From Gambelia wislizenii (taxonomy: Eukaryota; Chordata; Lepidosauria; Squamata; Crotaphytidae): a stretch of DNA of 64,000 nt. How positions within the stretch are numbered: the stretch's first letter is position 1; each line of letters starts with the position of its first letter. The notes below the pieces were generated by a model that made no database searches, was not told where the DNA came from, and saw only the letters and a list, made by a program, of their open reading frames with translations. This document shows, piece after piece, positions 9,826 to 19,435 of this stretch. The position numbers were made by a program, and so were the translations under genes. The stretch covers positions 341,138,256 through 341,202,255 of the forward strand of contig JAUMIR010000003.1 of NCBI GenBank assembly GCA_030847615.1. The letters are read 5' to 3'.

Positions 9826-10059
9826 TTTTGTTGTTGTTAGGTGCCTTGAAGTCATTTCTGATTTACGCAATGCCAATGCGAACCTATCACAAGGTTTTCT
9901 TGGCAAGATTTTTAGAGAGGGGTTGCTATTGCCTTCCTCTAAGGATGAGAGAGTTTGACTTGCCCAAAGTCACCCAGTGGGTTTTCGTGCCTAAGTGGGG
10001 ATTTGAACCCTTGTCTCCCAGAGTCCTAGTCCAACACTCAAACCACTACATCATGCTGC
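9826..10059 (-). mobile_element. Full-length tRNA-derived CORE-type SINE
   Basis: On the minus strand it runs from a tRNA-like head (AGTGTTGGACTAGGACTC, B box GGGTTCAAATCCCC) through the CORE (GGTGACTTTGGGCAAGTC) to the 3' end with a (CAA)n tail. It is bordered by CCTTCCAC at 9818-9825 and 10060-10067, which is an 8-bp or slightly longer target duplication inside the RTE-like LINE. Confidence 0.85.
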
Positions 10060-10067
10060 CCTTCCAC

Positions 10068-10420
10068 GTTACTAAGCCTTATTGTCTTCTCTAATTAGTT
10101 GCATCTTCTTGTTATATGTCCAAGGTACAATAGCCTCTGTTTAGTCATTTTGGCTTCTAGTGAGAGTTCAGGCTTGACTTGTTCTTGGACCCATTTATTT
10201 GTCTTTTTTGACAATCCCTGATATCTGTAGAATTTTCCTCCAGTGCCACATTTCAAATGAGCTGATTCTCCTCCTGTCAGCTTTCTTCACTGTCCAGTTT
10301 TCACATCTATGCATAGAAATGGGAAATACTATGGCATGGATGAGCCTTGCTTTGGTATTTAATGATACACCTTCACACTTGAAGATCTAATCTAGTTCCT
10401 TCATAGTTGCTCTTCCAAAT
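10068..10420 (-). mobile_element. RTE/BovB-like LINE (second part)
   Basis: The sequence AGCCTCTGTTTAGTCATTTTGG, then TGTCAGCTTTCTTCACTGTCC and TGGCATGGATGAGCC continues the LINE interrupted at 9818. Reversed, it corresponds to the reverse-transcriptase C-terminal stretch around VKKADR. A parallel copy is at 58075-58580. Start and end are approximate. Confidence 0.6.
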
Positions 10421-10845
10421 CCTATTGTTCTGATTGATTGACATATTGATTAATGACAGCCAATGTATAGAAAATCTTGTAACTATTTCCAAGTTTTCAT
10501 CAAGCAATTTAAAGTTATATAAAAGGCCAATATACTCTCCTAAAGAGTTTTACTATCCAAATGTAGGCCAAAAGCAGGACAAAGATAACAAGGAGGGAAG
10601 GGAAAAGCAAGGACCAGAGCCAAGCAGTCAATATACAGGTTGTCCCACCCCCATATCCAAGGAACCAATATCCATGGTTTCAGTTATCCACGGCTGGAGG
10701 GGAGGAAGGGACACATACCATAGAGTCACACTGGAAAATGCCTAGAGAGGTGTTCTTTCTAGGAATTGCTAGGTTCTCCAATGCAACTGTATGTCATGTT
10801 TGTAAGTCCTTTACTTTAAAAGGGTTTGCTATTATCCACAGTTTC

Positions 10846-11234
10846 TCTCTCTCTGGCTTTTCTTTGCAAACGAAGATTCAGGAAGGACTCATCCCGCGCT
10901 TTCTGCAAGCGCGCTGATGACTAAAAAGGCCAATCCGAGATAAACAAGTCCGGTTGCAAAAAGCACAGCAGAAGGTCTCCTTGGGTGATGTTTTTGGGCT
11001 GTGATTCTTTCTGCGTTGTCGTTTCTCTTCAAGACTTGTTCGTCGTGAGTTCTCAAATAAGGCTGCAGCATTGTGGATAGTGCGTCTCCATGCCTCCCGA
11101 TGTGAGGCCAGGACAGACCATTGTTGGTGATCAATTTGGCCGAGCCTGAGATGTTGTTTCAGGGAGTCTTTGTATCGCTTTTTTGGAGCGCCCCTCTTAC
11201 GCTGACCCATGGCAAGTTCACCGTAGAGTAGTAT
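10846..11234 (-). mobile_element. LINE 3' end with 6-bp duplication
   Basis: The insertion is flanked by AGTTTC at 10840-10845 and 11235-11240. Comparison with the uninterrupted relative at 57950-57970 (CATAGTTTCACTTATA) confirms the empty site. It carries the reverse-transcriptase C-terminal part described in the next entry. The same LINE 3' end appears at 18538 and 35289. Confidence 0.8.
10878..11210 (-). pseudogene. LINE ORF2 C-terminus with C2HC zinc-knuckle-like motif
   Basis: The 110-codon frame begins GQRKRGAPKKRYKDSLKQHL and continues DHQQWSVLASHREAWRRTIH. It ends with C-x2-C-x12-H-x3-C in CAFCNRTCLSRIGLFSHQRAC-type sequence. This is the region after the polymerase in a group of non-LTR retrotransposons and probably binds nucleic acid. 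The frame is open to its natural stop, but the polymerase is missing because of 5' truncation. The clade is not certain. Confidence 0.8.
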
Positions 11235-11418
11235 AGTTTCACTTATACTGTAAATGGTAAGTCCAGGAATGTATTCCTCGCAGGTACAGGGGGCAACCTG
11301 TATGTCCTATATACCTAAAGGGATCTTAGTTCTCCAAGTGCTGTTGCTTATACATCCAAATTGTCTCCATCCTTACACAAGAGGGAATTATTGCCAAGCT
11401 CAGAGAGATCTCCAAGGT

Positions 11419-11625
11419 TGTGGTTGTTGCTGTGCACCTTCAAGTTGTTTCTGACTTATGGCGGCCCTAAGGCAAACCTATCATGAGGCTTTCTTGGCAA
11501 GATTTATTCAGAGGCATGTTGCCATTGCCTTCTTCTTGAGGATGAGAGAGTGTGACATACCCAAGGCCACCCAGTAGGTTTCCATGGCCAAGTGAGGATT
11601 TGAACCCCGGTCCCAGTCCAAGATT
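11419..11625 (-). mobile_element. CORE-type SINE
   Basis: CTGTGCACCTTCAAGTTGTTTC, GGCAAACCTATCATGAGG and GCCACCCAGTAGGTTTCC identify the SINE. The tRNA head is incomplete at the right end. Confidence 0.75.
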
Positions 11626-11855
11626 TACTGAAGGACAAATATCTTGGACTGGAAAAGAGGCAAGTGCCACAACCCAGTGAGAAGACTTCGCATACTGTGT
11701 GGCTATGGTATGCTGATGGCTTGTTATGGAAAAAGGAACAGACCAGCAGGAAGTTTGGGGGTGCGTGGAATATCTGGAATCTTGAATACAGGTTTCCCAT
11801 TGTAGGTCTCCCTGATTCAGGTTTAGGGGAGGAAGAATAAAGTAATTTTGCCGTA

Positions 11856-12066
11856 CAGTCGGCCCTCCATATCCACAGGTTCTGCACCCACGAATTTAAC
11901 CAACCACAGCTTGAAAATATTGCGGGGGGGGGGGGTTCCAAAAAGCAAGCCTTGCTGTTCACTATTTTACTACACCATTGTAATGGGACTTGAGCCATTG
12001 TAATGGGATTTTCATATTCATGGAGGGTCCTGGAACAAAGCTCCAGAAGACACTGAGGGCCCACTG
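11856..12066. mobile_element. Tigger-like MITE
   Basis: The left end CAGTCGGCCCTCCATATCC after TA and the right end GGGCCCACTG mark a pogo/Tigger-type element. The right TA is shifted or mutated (TGTA). The centre contains CAACCACAGCTTGAAAATAT, as in mammalian and reptilian Tigger-related MITEs. A homologue with both TA sites is at 56474-56701. Confidence 0.75.
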
Positions 12067-12530
12067 TGTAAGAGTGGCAGAGAACTGGAGGAGAATAAGC
12101 CAGACCAGAGATGTATTTTGATATTGAATAAGCAGTCAGTTGCAGCAATTTTGCACACAGTAAGTCCCAAACTGTGAAGATTCTCATCAGTCCAGGATTC
12201 TTTTTGTCAGGGTTTCTCAACACTACCATTTTCTTTTAATATTTCTGAATAGTCTTTCCATCTCTAAATCATACACAGAGTCTTATGAGAAGCAGGATAG
12301 CCAATGTTTATTATCAGGAATTCATTTCTTTCCATGCTGCAATGGCTGTTGGGCAATTTCAATTGCTGATGGGCAATTCCCTGCTCTCTCTTCTTTTAAC
12401 TAGATTCAAACCTTGAGAGAGAGGACATCTTCAAATGGGCACCCCACTTCTTGGCTAGGCAAAGATGCAGAGAGCCATGCTGGCTTCTAGTCTTGCAAGA
12501 ACAAAAGCAGGATGTCATCCTTCCAAAGAG
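12067..12530. other. Unassigned sequence
   Basis: No recognisable repeat or exon. A 241-codon minus-strand open frame (11504-12229) runs into this stretch across the neighbouring SINE and MITE, and is not credible as a gene. Confidence 0.5.
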
Positions 12531-12534
12531 AGAG

Positions 12535-13065
12535 GTTGGGAGAATTGTCCAGGCACATTTTGAAGTGCTGATTATGACTTATAAAGCCCTATATGGCTCA
12601 GGTCCAGGCTGTCTGGCAGACTGTAGCTCCTTGTATGAGCCTGCCCAAGCCCTGAGATCATCAGGAGAGGTCCTTCTCTCAGTTCCATTACCATCAAAAG
12701 CACAGTGGTGGGGATGCAAAACAGAGCCTTCTCAGTGGCTGCCCCTAGACTCTGGAACTCCCTTCTCCAGGGAGGCCAGACTGGCTCCCTCTTTGATGTC
12801 CTTCTGTCAGCAGGCTAAATCCTTTTTATTCCAACATGCTTTCAATACAAAGTTTTAAAAGGAAGCGCTGGGGGGTGCTATATTGTTTTAAACTGAACTG
12901 TTTTTAATAGCTTTTTATATTTTAATACTGTGAAAAGTTTAATTCTATTTTAATGTTCATTTTTAAAATGTTTTAGTTGTATTGTTCTTTTAAATTGTAA
13001 GCCGCTTTGAGTCCCAGTTTGGGGGGAAAGTGGAATATGAAAAAAGAGAAGGAGAAGGAGAGAGT
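12535..13065 (+). mobile_element. Non-LTR retrotransposon 3' end
   Basis: The plus strand encodes LIMTYKALYGSGPGCLADCSS, then (frame-shifted) AFSVAAPRLWNSLLQGGQTG-like sequence. This is the same C-terminal pattern as the LINE at 1862-2440. A 3' UTR with TTTTAAATTGTAAGCCGCTT follows. Frameshifts around 12700-12740 make it inactive. Confidence 0.7.
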
Positions 13066-13304
13066 AAGGATGAAATGGCATCAGTTACCCTACCATTTAT
13101 CAGTACAGGACTGAAAGAACTGTCAACATAGGTTAGAGAAAACAACAGCAATCCGAGGTGGTCTGTCTGTTTACTTGGGTCTCCTGGTCCTCCAAACATA
13201 AGCTGAGTTTGCAGTTTGAAACCGTATGAATATGGGTAGATGTACAGGTAGTAAACTAACAAAGCTGTTGAGAGCTTTACAAGCTTTAAAAGTAAGGACT
13301 ACAG

Positions 13305-14362
13305 GGTGCCAGTTACACGACAGAAATTGTCGCGTTGCCTACCGGGACAAAGTGATCACGAATCCACCCCTCGCTGTTTTTACGATTTATGTCTCTGATA
13401 TGGATATCCCGTGTGGTCCCGTGACTGATATTTACACGTCCATAGTTCCGGTTTTGTTTAGGTTTTATTTTTTTTTATTTTTTTTGGCTGTCAATCAAAG
13501 ATGCGATTACTCGTGTTTTCACAACCCTTAGAGTTCCGTGCCACGAGCGATGCTATTGGCTGGCTGGGGGGGGGAGAGAGAGGGGGGCAGAGGTTTGTTA
13601 TTCCCCCTTGCTTCTTGAACATTTTAACCCCTTCAGAAGAGGCAGAAAGCTTTTTGAAAGATCCTGATAGATCTTTCGCTCAGACGCAGAGCTTTCCTTT
13701 TGAAATCAAGCTGAGTGCTTTGAAAACAAGCAGAGTGCTTGCCTTTTTAAAATATTAACCCCTACAGCTGGCTGCAGAGATGGCTATAGGCAGGCGTTTT
13801 GAAAGACACAAACACAGAGAGGGGAAATTAAAGGGTGCTAATTCGCTCAGAGGCTTGAATATTTTAATGTGCCAGGGAGGTGACCAAGCTACTACGATCT
13901 CTCTGTAACAGGCAGTTGAGGAAAAGGTAAAGCTAAAGGGTTTGCAGTGTAGAAATCCATTTAAAAAGGTGATTGAGTACACGCGCGCGCGCACACACAC
14001 ACATCAACCTTCGTGCAGCTGGAAGGGATGCCTTTGTTTTCGGCTGGTGAGGCTGGATCTGTTGAACGGGTGACTGACCCCTCCTTTTCTCGTCCCTGAG
14101 CTCTAAGCCCGCCCCCAGTCACCATTTCCGGTCATCCCAGTACCGAGACTTTTTGTCCCACGCTGTTTACATTTCCGATTTTCCGAATCCTCCAGTGACT
14201 TTTTTAAAAACCGGCACAACCTGCGGGACTGGAAGTCCTGCAGGTTGAGGGATAAAAGGTGGCCCCCCTTCCGAAAATCATGTACCCGACCCGATGTACG
14301 TGTAAACTGCCAGGGATAGACACGAATTCTTCCCAGGACATTTTCATCATGTAAACGGCCCC
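13305..14362. mobile_element. 1.06-kb DNA transposon, GGTGCC ends (copy 1)
   Basis: GGTGCCAGTTACACGAC on the left pairs with a right end containing CATCATGTAAACGGCCCC. Flanks are CAG and CAA, close to a 3-bp duplication. Inside, CCCTCGCTGTTTTTACG, GCTATTGGCTGGC, GGCTGGATCTGTTGAACGG and CACCATTTCCGGTCATC recur in the same order in 58671-59708. No transposase frame is present. Confidence 0.75.
13980..14003. repeat. (CG)n(CA)n dinucleotide run
   Basis: An alternating purine-pyrimidine tract, CGCGCGCGCGCACACACAC. It lies inside the GGTGCC element and has Z-DNA-forming character. Confidence 0.9.
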
Positions 14363-14734
14363 CAAGTGTTTGTTTTTTACTAGATCCAGGAAAAGCTGAG
14401 AAGCCATTATTAGTATTTTCATAGCATCTTGTATTTTATGAATTTTTAAACATTTGTATTTGACCCTCTAACATTCGTATTATATTACTGTATTACTGCA
14501 TACTTTTAGAGCAGCATATATGGGTTTTTAGGAAGTTGCTTATCTACAAACATCCTTTTAGGAACTTATAATACATTTCACTTTTTGCTTCTGCCTTGAA
14601 ATAGGTTAGAATTTTGCTCTTTCAGCTATAAACTTGCTGTGAGCATAGCATTCAAAATAAGTATTCCAAGGTGCAGTAGCTCCTGGAAGAATGCCCAAAC
14701 TCTTGCGGAGGAGCTAATCAACTGCATTCCTCAC
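14363..14734. other. Unassigned sequence
   Basis: AT-rich, nothing recognised. Confidence 0.5.
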
Positions 14735-15715
14735 TGTGAAGTCGAAGGCTTTCACGGCTGGCATCCATAGATTTTCTTTGTTTTTTTCCGGGCTGTGAGG
14801 CTGTGTGCTGGAAGAGTTTACTTCTGACATTTCGCCTGCAACTGTGGCTGGCATCTTCAGAGAATGGTTGGGTAGGAGTGTGTGGAGTTTATATACTGTG
14901 AACCCCTGTTGGGGAGGATATGTAAATTTGTGCATTTGAAAGGCTAGTTTCTGGGTATAGATATCCAAGGAGCATTAGTGTCTGTTTGGCTAATGGTTGG
15001 TTGATGGTCCATTATCTGCTGGAAATCCCCCTGTCCCTGGGTGGAATTCCTTTGTAAGTGTTGAGTTTTGATTCTATTGTTTTTCAAAACTGGAAGCCAG
15101 ATTTTGTTTACTTTTAGGGTTTCTTCTTTCCTGTTGAAGTTGGCCAGGTGTTTGTGGATTTCAATAGCTTCTCTGTGCGTTCTGACATGATAGTTGTTGG
15201 CCTGGTCCAGAATTTCTGTGTTTTTAAATAACATTTTATGTCCAGGTTGGTTTATAACATTCTGCTACTGCCAATTTTTCTGGCTGGCCCATTCTGCAGT
15301 GTCTCTCATGTTCCTTAATTCATGTTTGCACACTGCATTTAGTGGTCCCTATGTAAACTTGCCCGCAGCTGCATAGTATGCCGTAAACTCCTGCAGCTGT
15401 GAGAGGGTCTCTTTTACGCTTTGCTGAATGTAGCATTTCTTGGATTTTCTTGGTTGGTCTGTAGATTGTTTGGAGGTTGTGTTTCCTCATCCGTTTCTCT
15501 ATTCTGTCTGTGACTCCTTTGATGTATGGTAAAAATACCTTCCCTTTGGGTGGCTGTTTTTCTTCTTAATTCCTGTGTTTTTTTCTGGGTCTGGCTGGTC
15601 TTCTGATACCTGATCTGGAGTGACCATTAGCCTGTAGGGTAGGTGCTTCAGTTCATCATCCAGGTAGTGGGGTTCGCAGATCCTTTTTGCACGGTCTACC
15701 AATGTTTTTATTGTG
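14735..15715 (-). mobile_element. Penelope-like element fragment (longer copy)
   Basis: Same 3' UTR and GIY-YIG region as 3077-3732, but extending further upstream. The 5' part encodes HYLDDELKHLPYRLMVTPDQ, then IERMRKHNLQTIYRPTKKIQ-like sequence after a frame change. The interval includes the GTTTCGCCTGCAAC piece absent from the other copy. Several frameshifts break it. The reverse-transcriptase palm is not present. Confidence 0.75.
14944..15412 (-). pseudogene. GIY-YIG nuclease domain, frame-disrupted
   Basis: A 96-codon open piece (14944-15234) reads HREAIEIHKHLANFNRKEET and NKIWLPVLKN. Upstream, in another frame, are GVYGILCSCGQVYIGTTK-type residues, with a stop in the following TxIKEH segment. 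This is a dead paralogue of the fragment at 3269-3721. Confidence 0.7.
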
Positions 15716-15719
15716 CCAT

Positions 15720-15775
15720 TTATTGAACCATGGCAGTTAAAGTGGTGTCAAACTGGATTATTTCTGCAGTGCACA
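15720..15775. mobile_element. MITE half (ACTACAAATCCCAG family)
   Basis: CATGGCAGTTAAAGTGGTG, CAAACTGGATTATTTCTGC and AGTGCACACC match the right half of 4405-4626. Confidence 0.65.
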
Positions 15776-16443
15776 CCCCAGGAGATAAATGCCTTCTCTC
15801 CATTTCTGTAGATAACTTACATACTACAGTTCCTATACCAGCCTGTATTGCTGAGTTGGGTAGCTATTACATGGCATGAATTAAGGATTGTTGCTTTACA
15901 TTTCAAAAAGTAAGCACAAGTAACTTCAAAAGCAATCAGTTGCATAGTTGAAAGGCTTGTTGAATAACTTATTCCTAATATAAAAAGGTCAGTTCTGCAC
16001 TGCAGAGTTTCATAAACTGTTACAGATGCATTGTTGTGCTTTGAAATTCTGAAGTAAATAGCTTGCTTTAGAAATGTGGGAAAAACAGAGAATCAAACAA
16101 ATTAAATTACTCACAGCACACAAAATACCACGAAGAATGCCAGATGGTGCAAAATTAACTTTTATGGAACAATTTAAAGATGCACAGCCCTAGAAACTGA
16201 GCTGGAATGGCTACATAGATGTGGTGATGGCATAAAACATTGTGATGACAGTAGCTGAAGTGCCATTTATTTCAGTGAGTGAATTAAGCATATGTTTAAA
16301 TCTCCCCCACTGAAATCAAGGCAGCTCAAAAATGTTTGATTGGGGGTGGGATGTATGTTACATACTAGTTACTAGTGCAGCAGACAATATGCCAGTGAAC
16401 TTTAAGAACTAACAGGAGTATCAACTTTGCATGGAACAAGCTA
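15776..16443. other. Unassigned sequence
   Basis: No recognisable gene or repeat. Confidence 0.5.
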
Positions 16444-16445
16444 TA

Positions 16446-16831
16446 CAGGTCACTCACTGTATGTACAAGGGATATCTTCCCAGACTTACAGCCAATACTT
16501 GAAACCATGGGTAATAGCAAACCCCTCAGAATCCCTCTGGAGGACCTAGGAAATGCCTAGAGAGGCTGTCTCTCTCAGCATCTCCAGTTTGACTCTGTAG
16601 TAACTTCTGGTGGAAGTTGCCATAGAGTCATGCTGGAGGACTTAGGAAATGCCTGGAGAGGCTGCCTTTCTAAGCATCTTCAGTGTGATTCTATGGCAAC
16701 TTGCAGTGGAAGTTACCATAGAGTTCTGCTGGAGGACCTAGGAAATGCCTAGAGAGACCATTTTTCAGACAATAGATAACTGAAATTTTGGTACTGGTCT
16801 CACACATTCGGGGGTGGGGGAGAACAACCTG
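16446..16831. mobile_element. TA-flanked Tigger-like MITE with internal 96-bp tandem units
   Basis: CAGGTCACTCACTG on the left and GAACAACCTG on the right are weak inverted repeats with TA outside (16444-16445, 16832-16833). Its sequence relates to the 10636-11300 family (ATGGGTAATAGCAAACCC, CCTAGGAAATGCCTAGAGAGG). The interior has expanded by tandem duplication. Confidence 0.6.
16537..16766. repeat. Tandem repeat, 96-bp period, about 2.4 units
   Basis: The motif CTGGAGGAC(C/T)TAGGAAATGCC starts at 16537, 16633 and 16729, giving a constant 96-bp spacing. The related MITE at 10636-11300 has only one such unit. Confidence 0.85.
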
Positions 16832-16833
16832 TA

Positions 16834-17678
16834 CTTACAGAAGATACATTCAATCAGTGTTAGGAATGAGTCCCATTGATTTAATGGGTCTTTTCTATGT
16901 CTGAACAAGTCTGGATCTAATTCATTGTTACTTATGCCCATTTTCATATCTGATGGGCTCTAAATCTAAATAACACCAGAGATTGTGACCAGGGTGTTTT
17001 TGCAACACCAACACACACATAGAAGTCAAGAATGCTTCATTATTCAGTGTGTTTCCCCACTTCTTTTTATTGAGTTGCTTCCATTTTTGATTAACCTGTA
17101 GGTTGTGTAAACAGATCAGAGACCGAAGTGAGTTAAGGGAGCTATTATCTCAGAATAATGAACCATGTAAATAGGTGCTTGGGTGTTGAATCAAAACATA
17201 GATTTTATCCATTTTCTGCCACTTGTAGCCAACAGAAACACCACTGCCCAATTAATATGGATGCATCCAATTTGCTTGCATGCGAGATGATTAATCATCT
17301 GCTGGAGCGACACAGGACAGCTTGCATCCATTTGTTTTTTTCCTCTTTCTGATGACACACAACTGATTCTGGGGGATGGAAAGGAGGAAATCTCTTGATA
17401 TCACTGAACTGCAAGCTAACTGAATATCTTATGAGGAGAGGATCACCCCCTGATGATCAAGCAGTCAGAAACATAAATTGGCTGGCATCCTGTTAGTGAC
17501 CAAAGCATGCATAAGTGCAGCTTAGGTGTGCATACCTCCCTTTTTGGACAGGGTTCAGAGAGCTATTCTCTTGTCTTTTACTCCATTCAAAACCTTCCTG
17601 CACCCAGTAGCTGTCATGACCCAGTAAGGACTGCTGCTGCTGCTTCTCCTTTTTACCTGGATGGGGGGCAATTCAGAC
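16834..17678. other. Unassigned sequence
   Basis: No repeat family or exon recognised. Confidence 0.5.
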
Positions 17679-17681
17679 ATA

Positions 17682-18012
17682 GGAGATTTTCAGACAGGCA
17701 AAAATCGCCCCTTGCCGCGCGAGCAGCCTCCCGAAACTGCTGCGCGGCAAGGGTCTTTTTCGGACGACGCTGTGCCTCTAGCGAAGCCGTCCGTGTCACT
17801 TCCGTGAAGCTTGGGACGGCTCCGCGTCATATTTCAATCACGGGCAGCCTCCGTGCTTGAAATATGGCGCGGAGCCGTCCCAAGCTTCACGGAAGTGACA
17901 CGGACGGCTTCGCTAGAGGCACAGCGTCGTCCGAAAAAGACCCTTGCCGCGCAGCAGTTTCGGGAGGCTGCTCGCGCGGCAAGGGGCGATTTTTGCCTGT
18001 CTGAAAATCTCC
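17682..18012. mobile_element. 331-bp palindromic MITE (copy 1)
   Basis: Two 162-bp arms (17682-17843 and 17851-18012) surround a 7-base loop, GCAGCCT. The arms differ at only two positions (17827/17867 and 17837/17857). Ends are GGAGATTTTCAGACAGGC and its complement, with ATA on both sides (17679-17681, 18013-18015). I count 36 CpG sites, far above the surroundings. Each arm contains its own stem, CCTTGCCGCGC with GCGCGGCAAGG. There is no coding content; movement would need a transposase supplied elsewhere. A second copy of the same length lies at 46772. Confidence 0.93.
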
Positions 18013-18112
18013 ATAAATATCTGGGTGCGTCAAACTGTAAATCCCAGACTCCTTAGTATGGCGCTATGGGAGTTAAAGTGGTATTAAAGCGCTATAAATC
18101 TGTAGTGTTCTT

Positions 18113-18297
18113 CAGTGGTACTCAAAGTAGTGGTCTGTGGACCAGTGCCAGTTCCCAAGCCATCTGCTACCTCTCTCTGGAGATGTTGGGGGGAGCGGGG
18201 AACCATTGTAGCCAATGGGTATAAATATTGTACCAGTTCATGGCACATTGGTGGGGAAATTGCTGGTCTCCCACATCAAATTACTTAAGAAGCACTG
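18113..18297. mobile_element. Short hAT-like MITE
   Basis: CAGTGGTACTCAAAGTAG on the left pairs loosely with AAATTACTTAAGAAGCACTG on the right. CAGTGGTNCTCAA ends are typical of hAT-class elements. No 8-bp duplication is visible. Confidence 0.55.
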
Positions 18298-18330
18298 ATA
18301 TAAATACACTAATGGTCCAGCTGAAAGCTG

Positions 18331-18537
18331 TCCTTGTTGTTGTTGTGTGCCTTCAAGTTGTTTCCAAGTTATAGCCACACTAACGCAAACCTATCACAGG
18401 GTTTTCTTGGCAAGATTTTTTCGGTGGGGGGGTGTTCCTTTGCCTTCCTCTGAGGCTGAGAGAATGCGACTTGCCCAAGGTCACTCAGTGGGTTTTCACT
18501 GGGCAAGCAGGGACTTAAACCCTGGTCTCCAGAGTCA
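18331..18537 (-). mobile_element. CORE-type SINE
   Basis: GTTGTGTGCCTTCAAGTTG through GGACTTAAACCCTGGTCTCC matches the SINE family. It ends within the head at AGTC, where the next LINE begins. Confidence 0.75.
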
Positions 18538-18866
18538 TCTCTCTCTGGCTTTTCCTCACAAATGAAGATTCAGGAAGGATTTATCCTGTGCTTTCTGCAA
18601 GCATGCTGATGACTAAAAAGGCCAATCCGAGATAAACAAGTCCGGTTGCAGAAAGCACAGCAGAAGTTCTCCTTGGGTGATGTTTCTGGGTTGTGATTCT
18701 TTTTGCATTGTCATTTCTCTTCAAGACTTGTTCGTCGTGAGTTCTCAAATAAGGCTGCAGCATTGTGGATAGTGTGTCTCCATGCCTCCTGATGTGAGGC
18801 CAAGGCGGACCATTGTTGGTGATCAATTTGGCCGAGCCTGAATTGTTGTTTCAGGGAGTCCTTGTA

Positions 18867-19427
18867 TCACTTTTTTGGAGCGCCCCTCTTATGCTGACCT
18901 GTGGCGAGTTCACCGTAGAGTAGTATTTTTGGGAGGCGATGGTTCTCCATCCTAGAAACGTGCCCTGCCCAGCGCAGCTGTGTTCTCAATATCATGGCCT
19001 CAATGCTGGTGATCCCTGCTTGCTCAAGGACAGCAACATGTGTCACATAGGACTTTTTCGGATGAGCTTTTAGAGCGCTAGCAGCCTCGTTCCCATTGCG
19101 AGGCTGCTGCGCTGCAGGGCGTCCCTTTCGGATTACGCTCTCCCCTGCCGGTACTGTTGCGTTACCGCGGGGACACTGCAGCGTTATATTTGGCGGTTTT
19201 CTAATCACGATCAACTTTGTTGCGAAGCAGGATGTTAGGCACTGCAGAGCTGCTTCTGTGTGGGCAACAAGGGCATCATCATCAGCAAAGAGCAGCTCAT
19301 GAACTAGATAGCACTGGCTCAAAAGCTTATTGACTGGATATTTGAGAGTGCAGCTGTTGTTCTTACCACTAGAGGTCAGAAGAGAACACAATGACAAAAA
19401 AAATGGGCAAAGAAAAAATGGAGCCAC
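18867..19427 (-). pseudogene. LINE reverse transcriptase piece (FADD motif), chimeric with MITE
   Basis: This is a 186-codon open frame. Residues about 40-65 contain LLFADDDALVAHTEAALQCL, whose paired aspartates coordinate catalytic metal ions in reverse transcriptases. Residues about 70-125 are translated from the inserted MITE. Residues after about 130 return to the LINE (VLEQAGITSIEAMILRTQLR). The open frame across the MITE is probably chance, since neither terminus is a natural start. Confidence 0.75.
19050..19222 (-). mobile_element. GGACTTTTTCGGA-type MITE, truncated
   Basis: GGACTTTTTCGGATGAG starts the element. GCAGGGCGTCCCTTTCGG, CCGGTACTGTTGCG and AATCACGATCAACTTT then match the reverse complement of 7144-7394. 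The second terminal repeat is missing. The right limit is where LINE sequence resumes. Confidence 0.75.
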
Positions 19428-19435
19428 ATCCTATT

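Larger units (their letters stand above)
10636..11300. mobile_element. TA-flanked Tigger-like MITE split by a LINE
   Basis: The left end CAGGTTGTCCCACCCCC and right end GGGGGCAACCTG are inverted, and TA lies outside both (10634-10635, 11301-11302). This is the pattern of a mariner/pogo-class element. The interior (TATTATCCACAGTTTC, ATGGTAAGTCCAGGAATGT) matches 57765-58019. A 389-bp LINE end sits inside at 10846-11234. Confidence 0.75.
18538..19435 (-). mobile_element. LINE fragment with reverse transcriptase motif, broken by a MITE
   Basis: From the 3' end inward, the minus strand encodes the C2HC tail, GELATGQHKRGAPKK, MILRTQLRWAGHVSRMENHR, a MITE at 19050-19222, then VHELLFADDDALVAHTEAAL. 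The last segment is the polymerase active-site region (FADD in place of YADD). The tail and active site are joined across the MITE with no intervening polymerase sequence, so roughly a hundred residues seem to be deleted. Confidence 0.8.

Noticed and set aside
11504..12229. 241-codon minus-strand open frame, the longest in the window
   Set aside because: It crosses a SINE and a Tigger-like MITE, has no recognisable domain, and its composition matches translated repeat DNA.
16537..16766. CRISPR-like spaced repeats
   Set aside because: Only three units with similar, not unique, spacers, in a vertebrate MITE; it is a simple tandem duplication.
17507..18056. Overlapping open frames of 117 and 81 codons across palindrome 1
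   Set aside because: They are translations of the palindrome itself and appear almost identically on both strands and in copy 2, as expected for a symmetric non-coding sequence.
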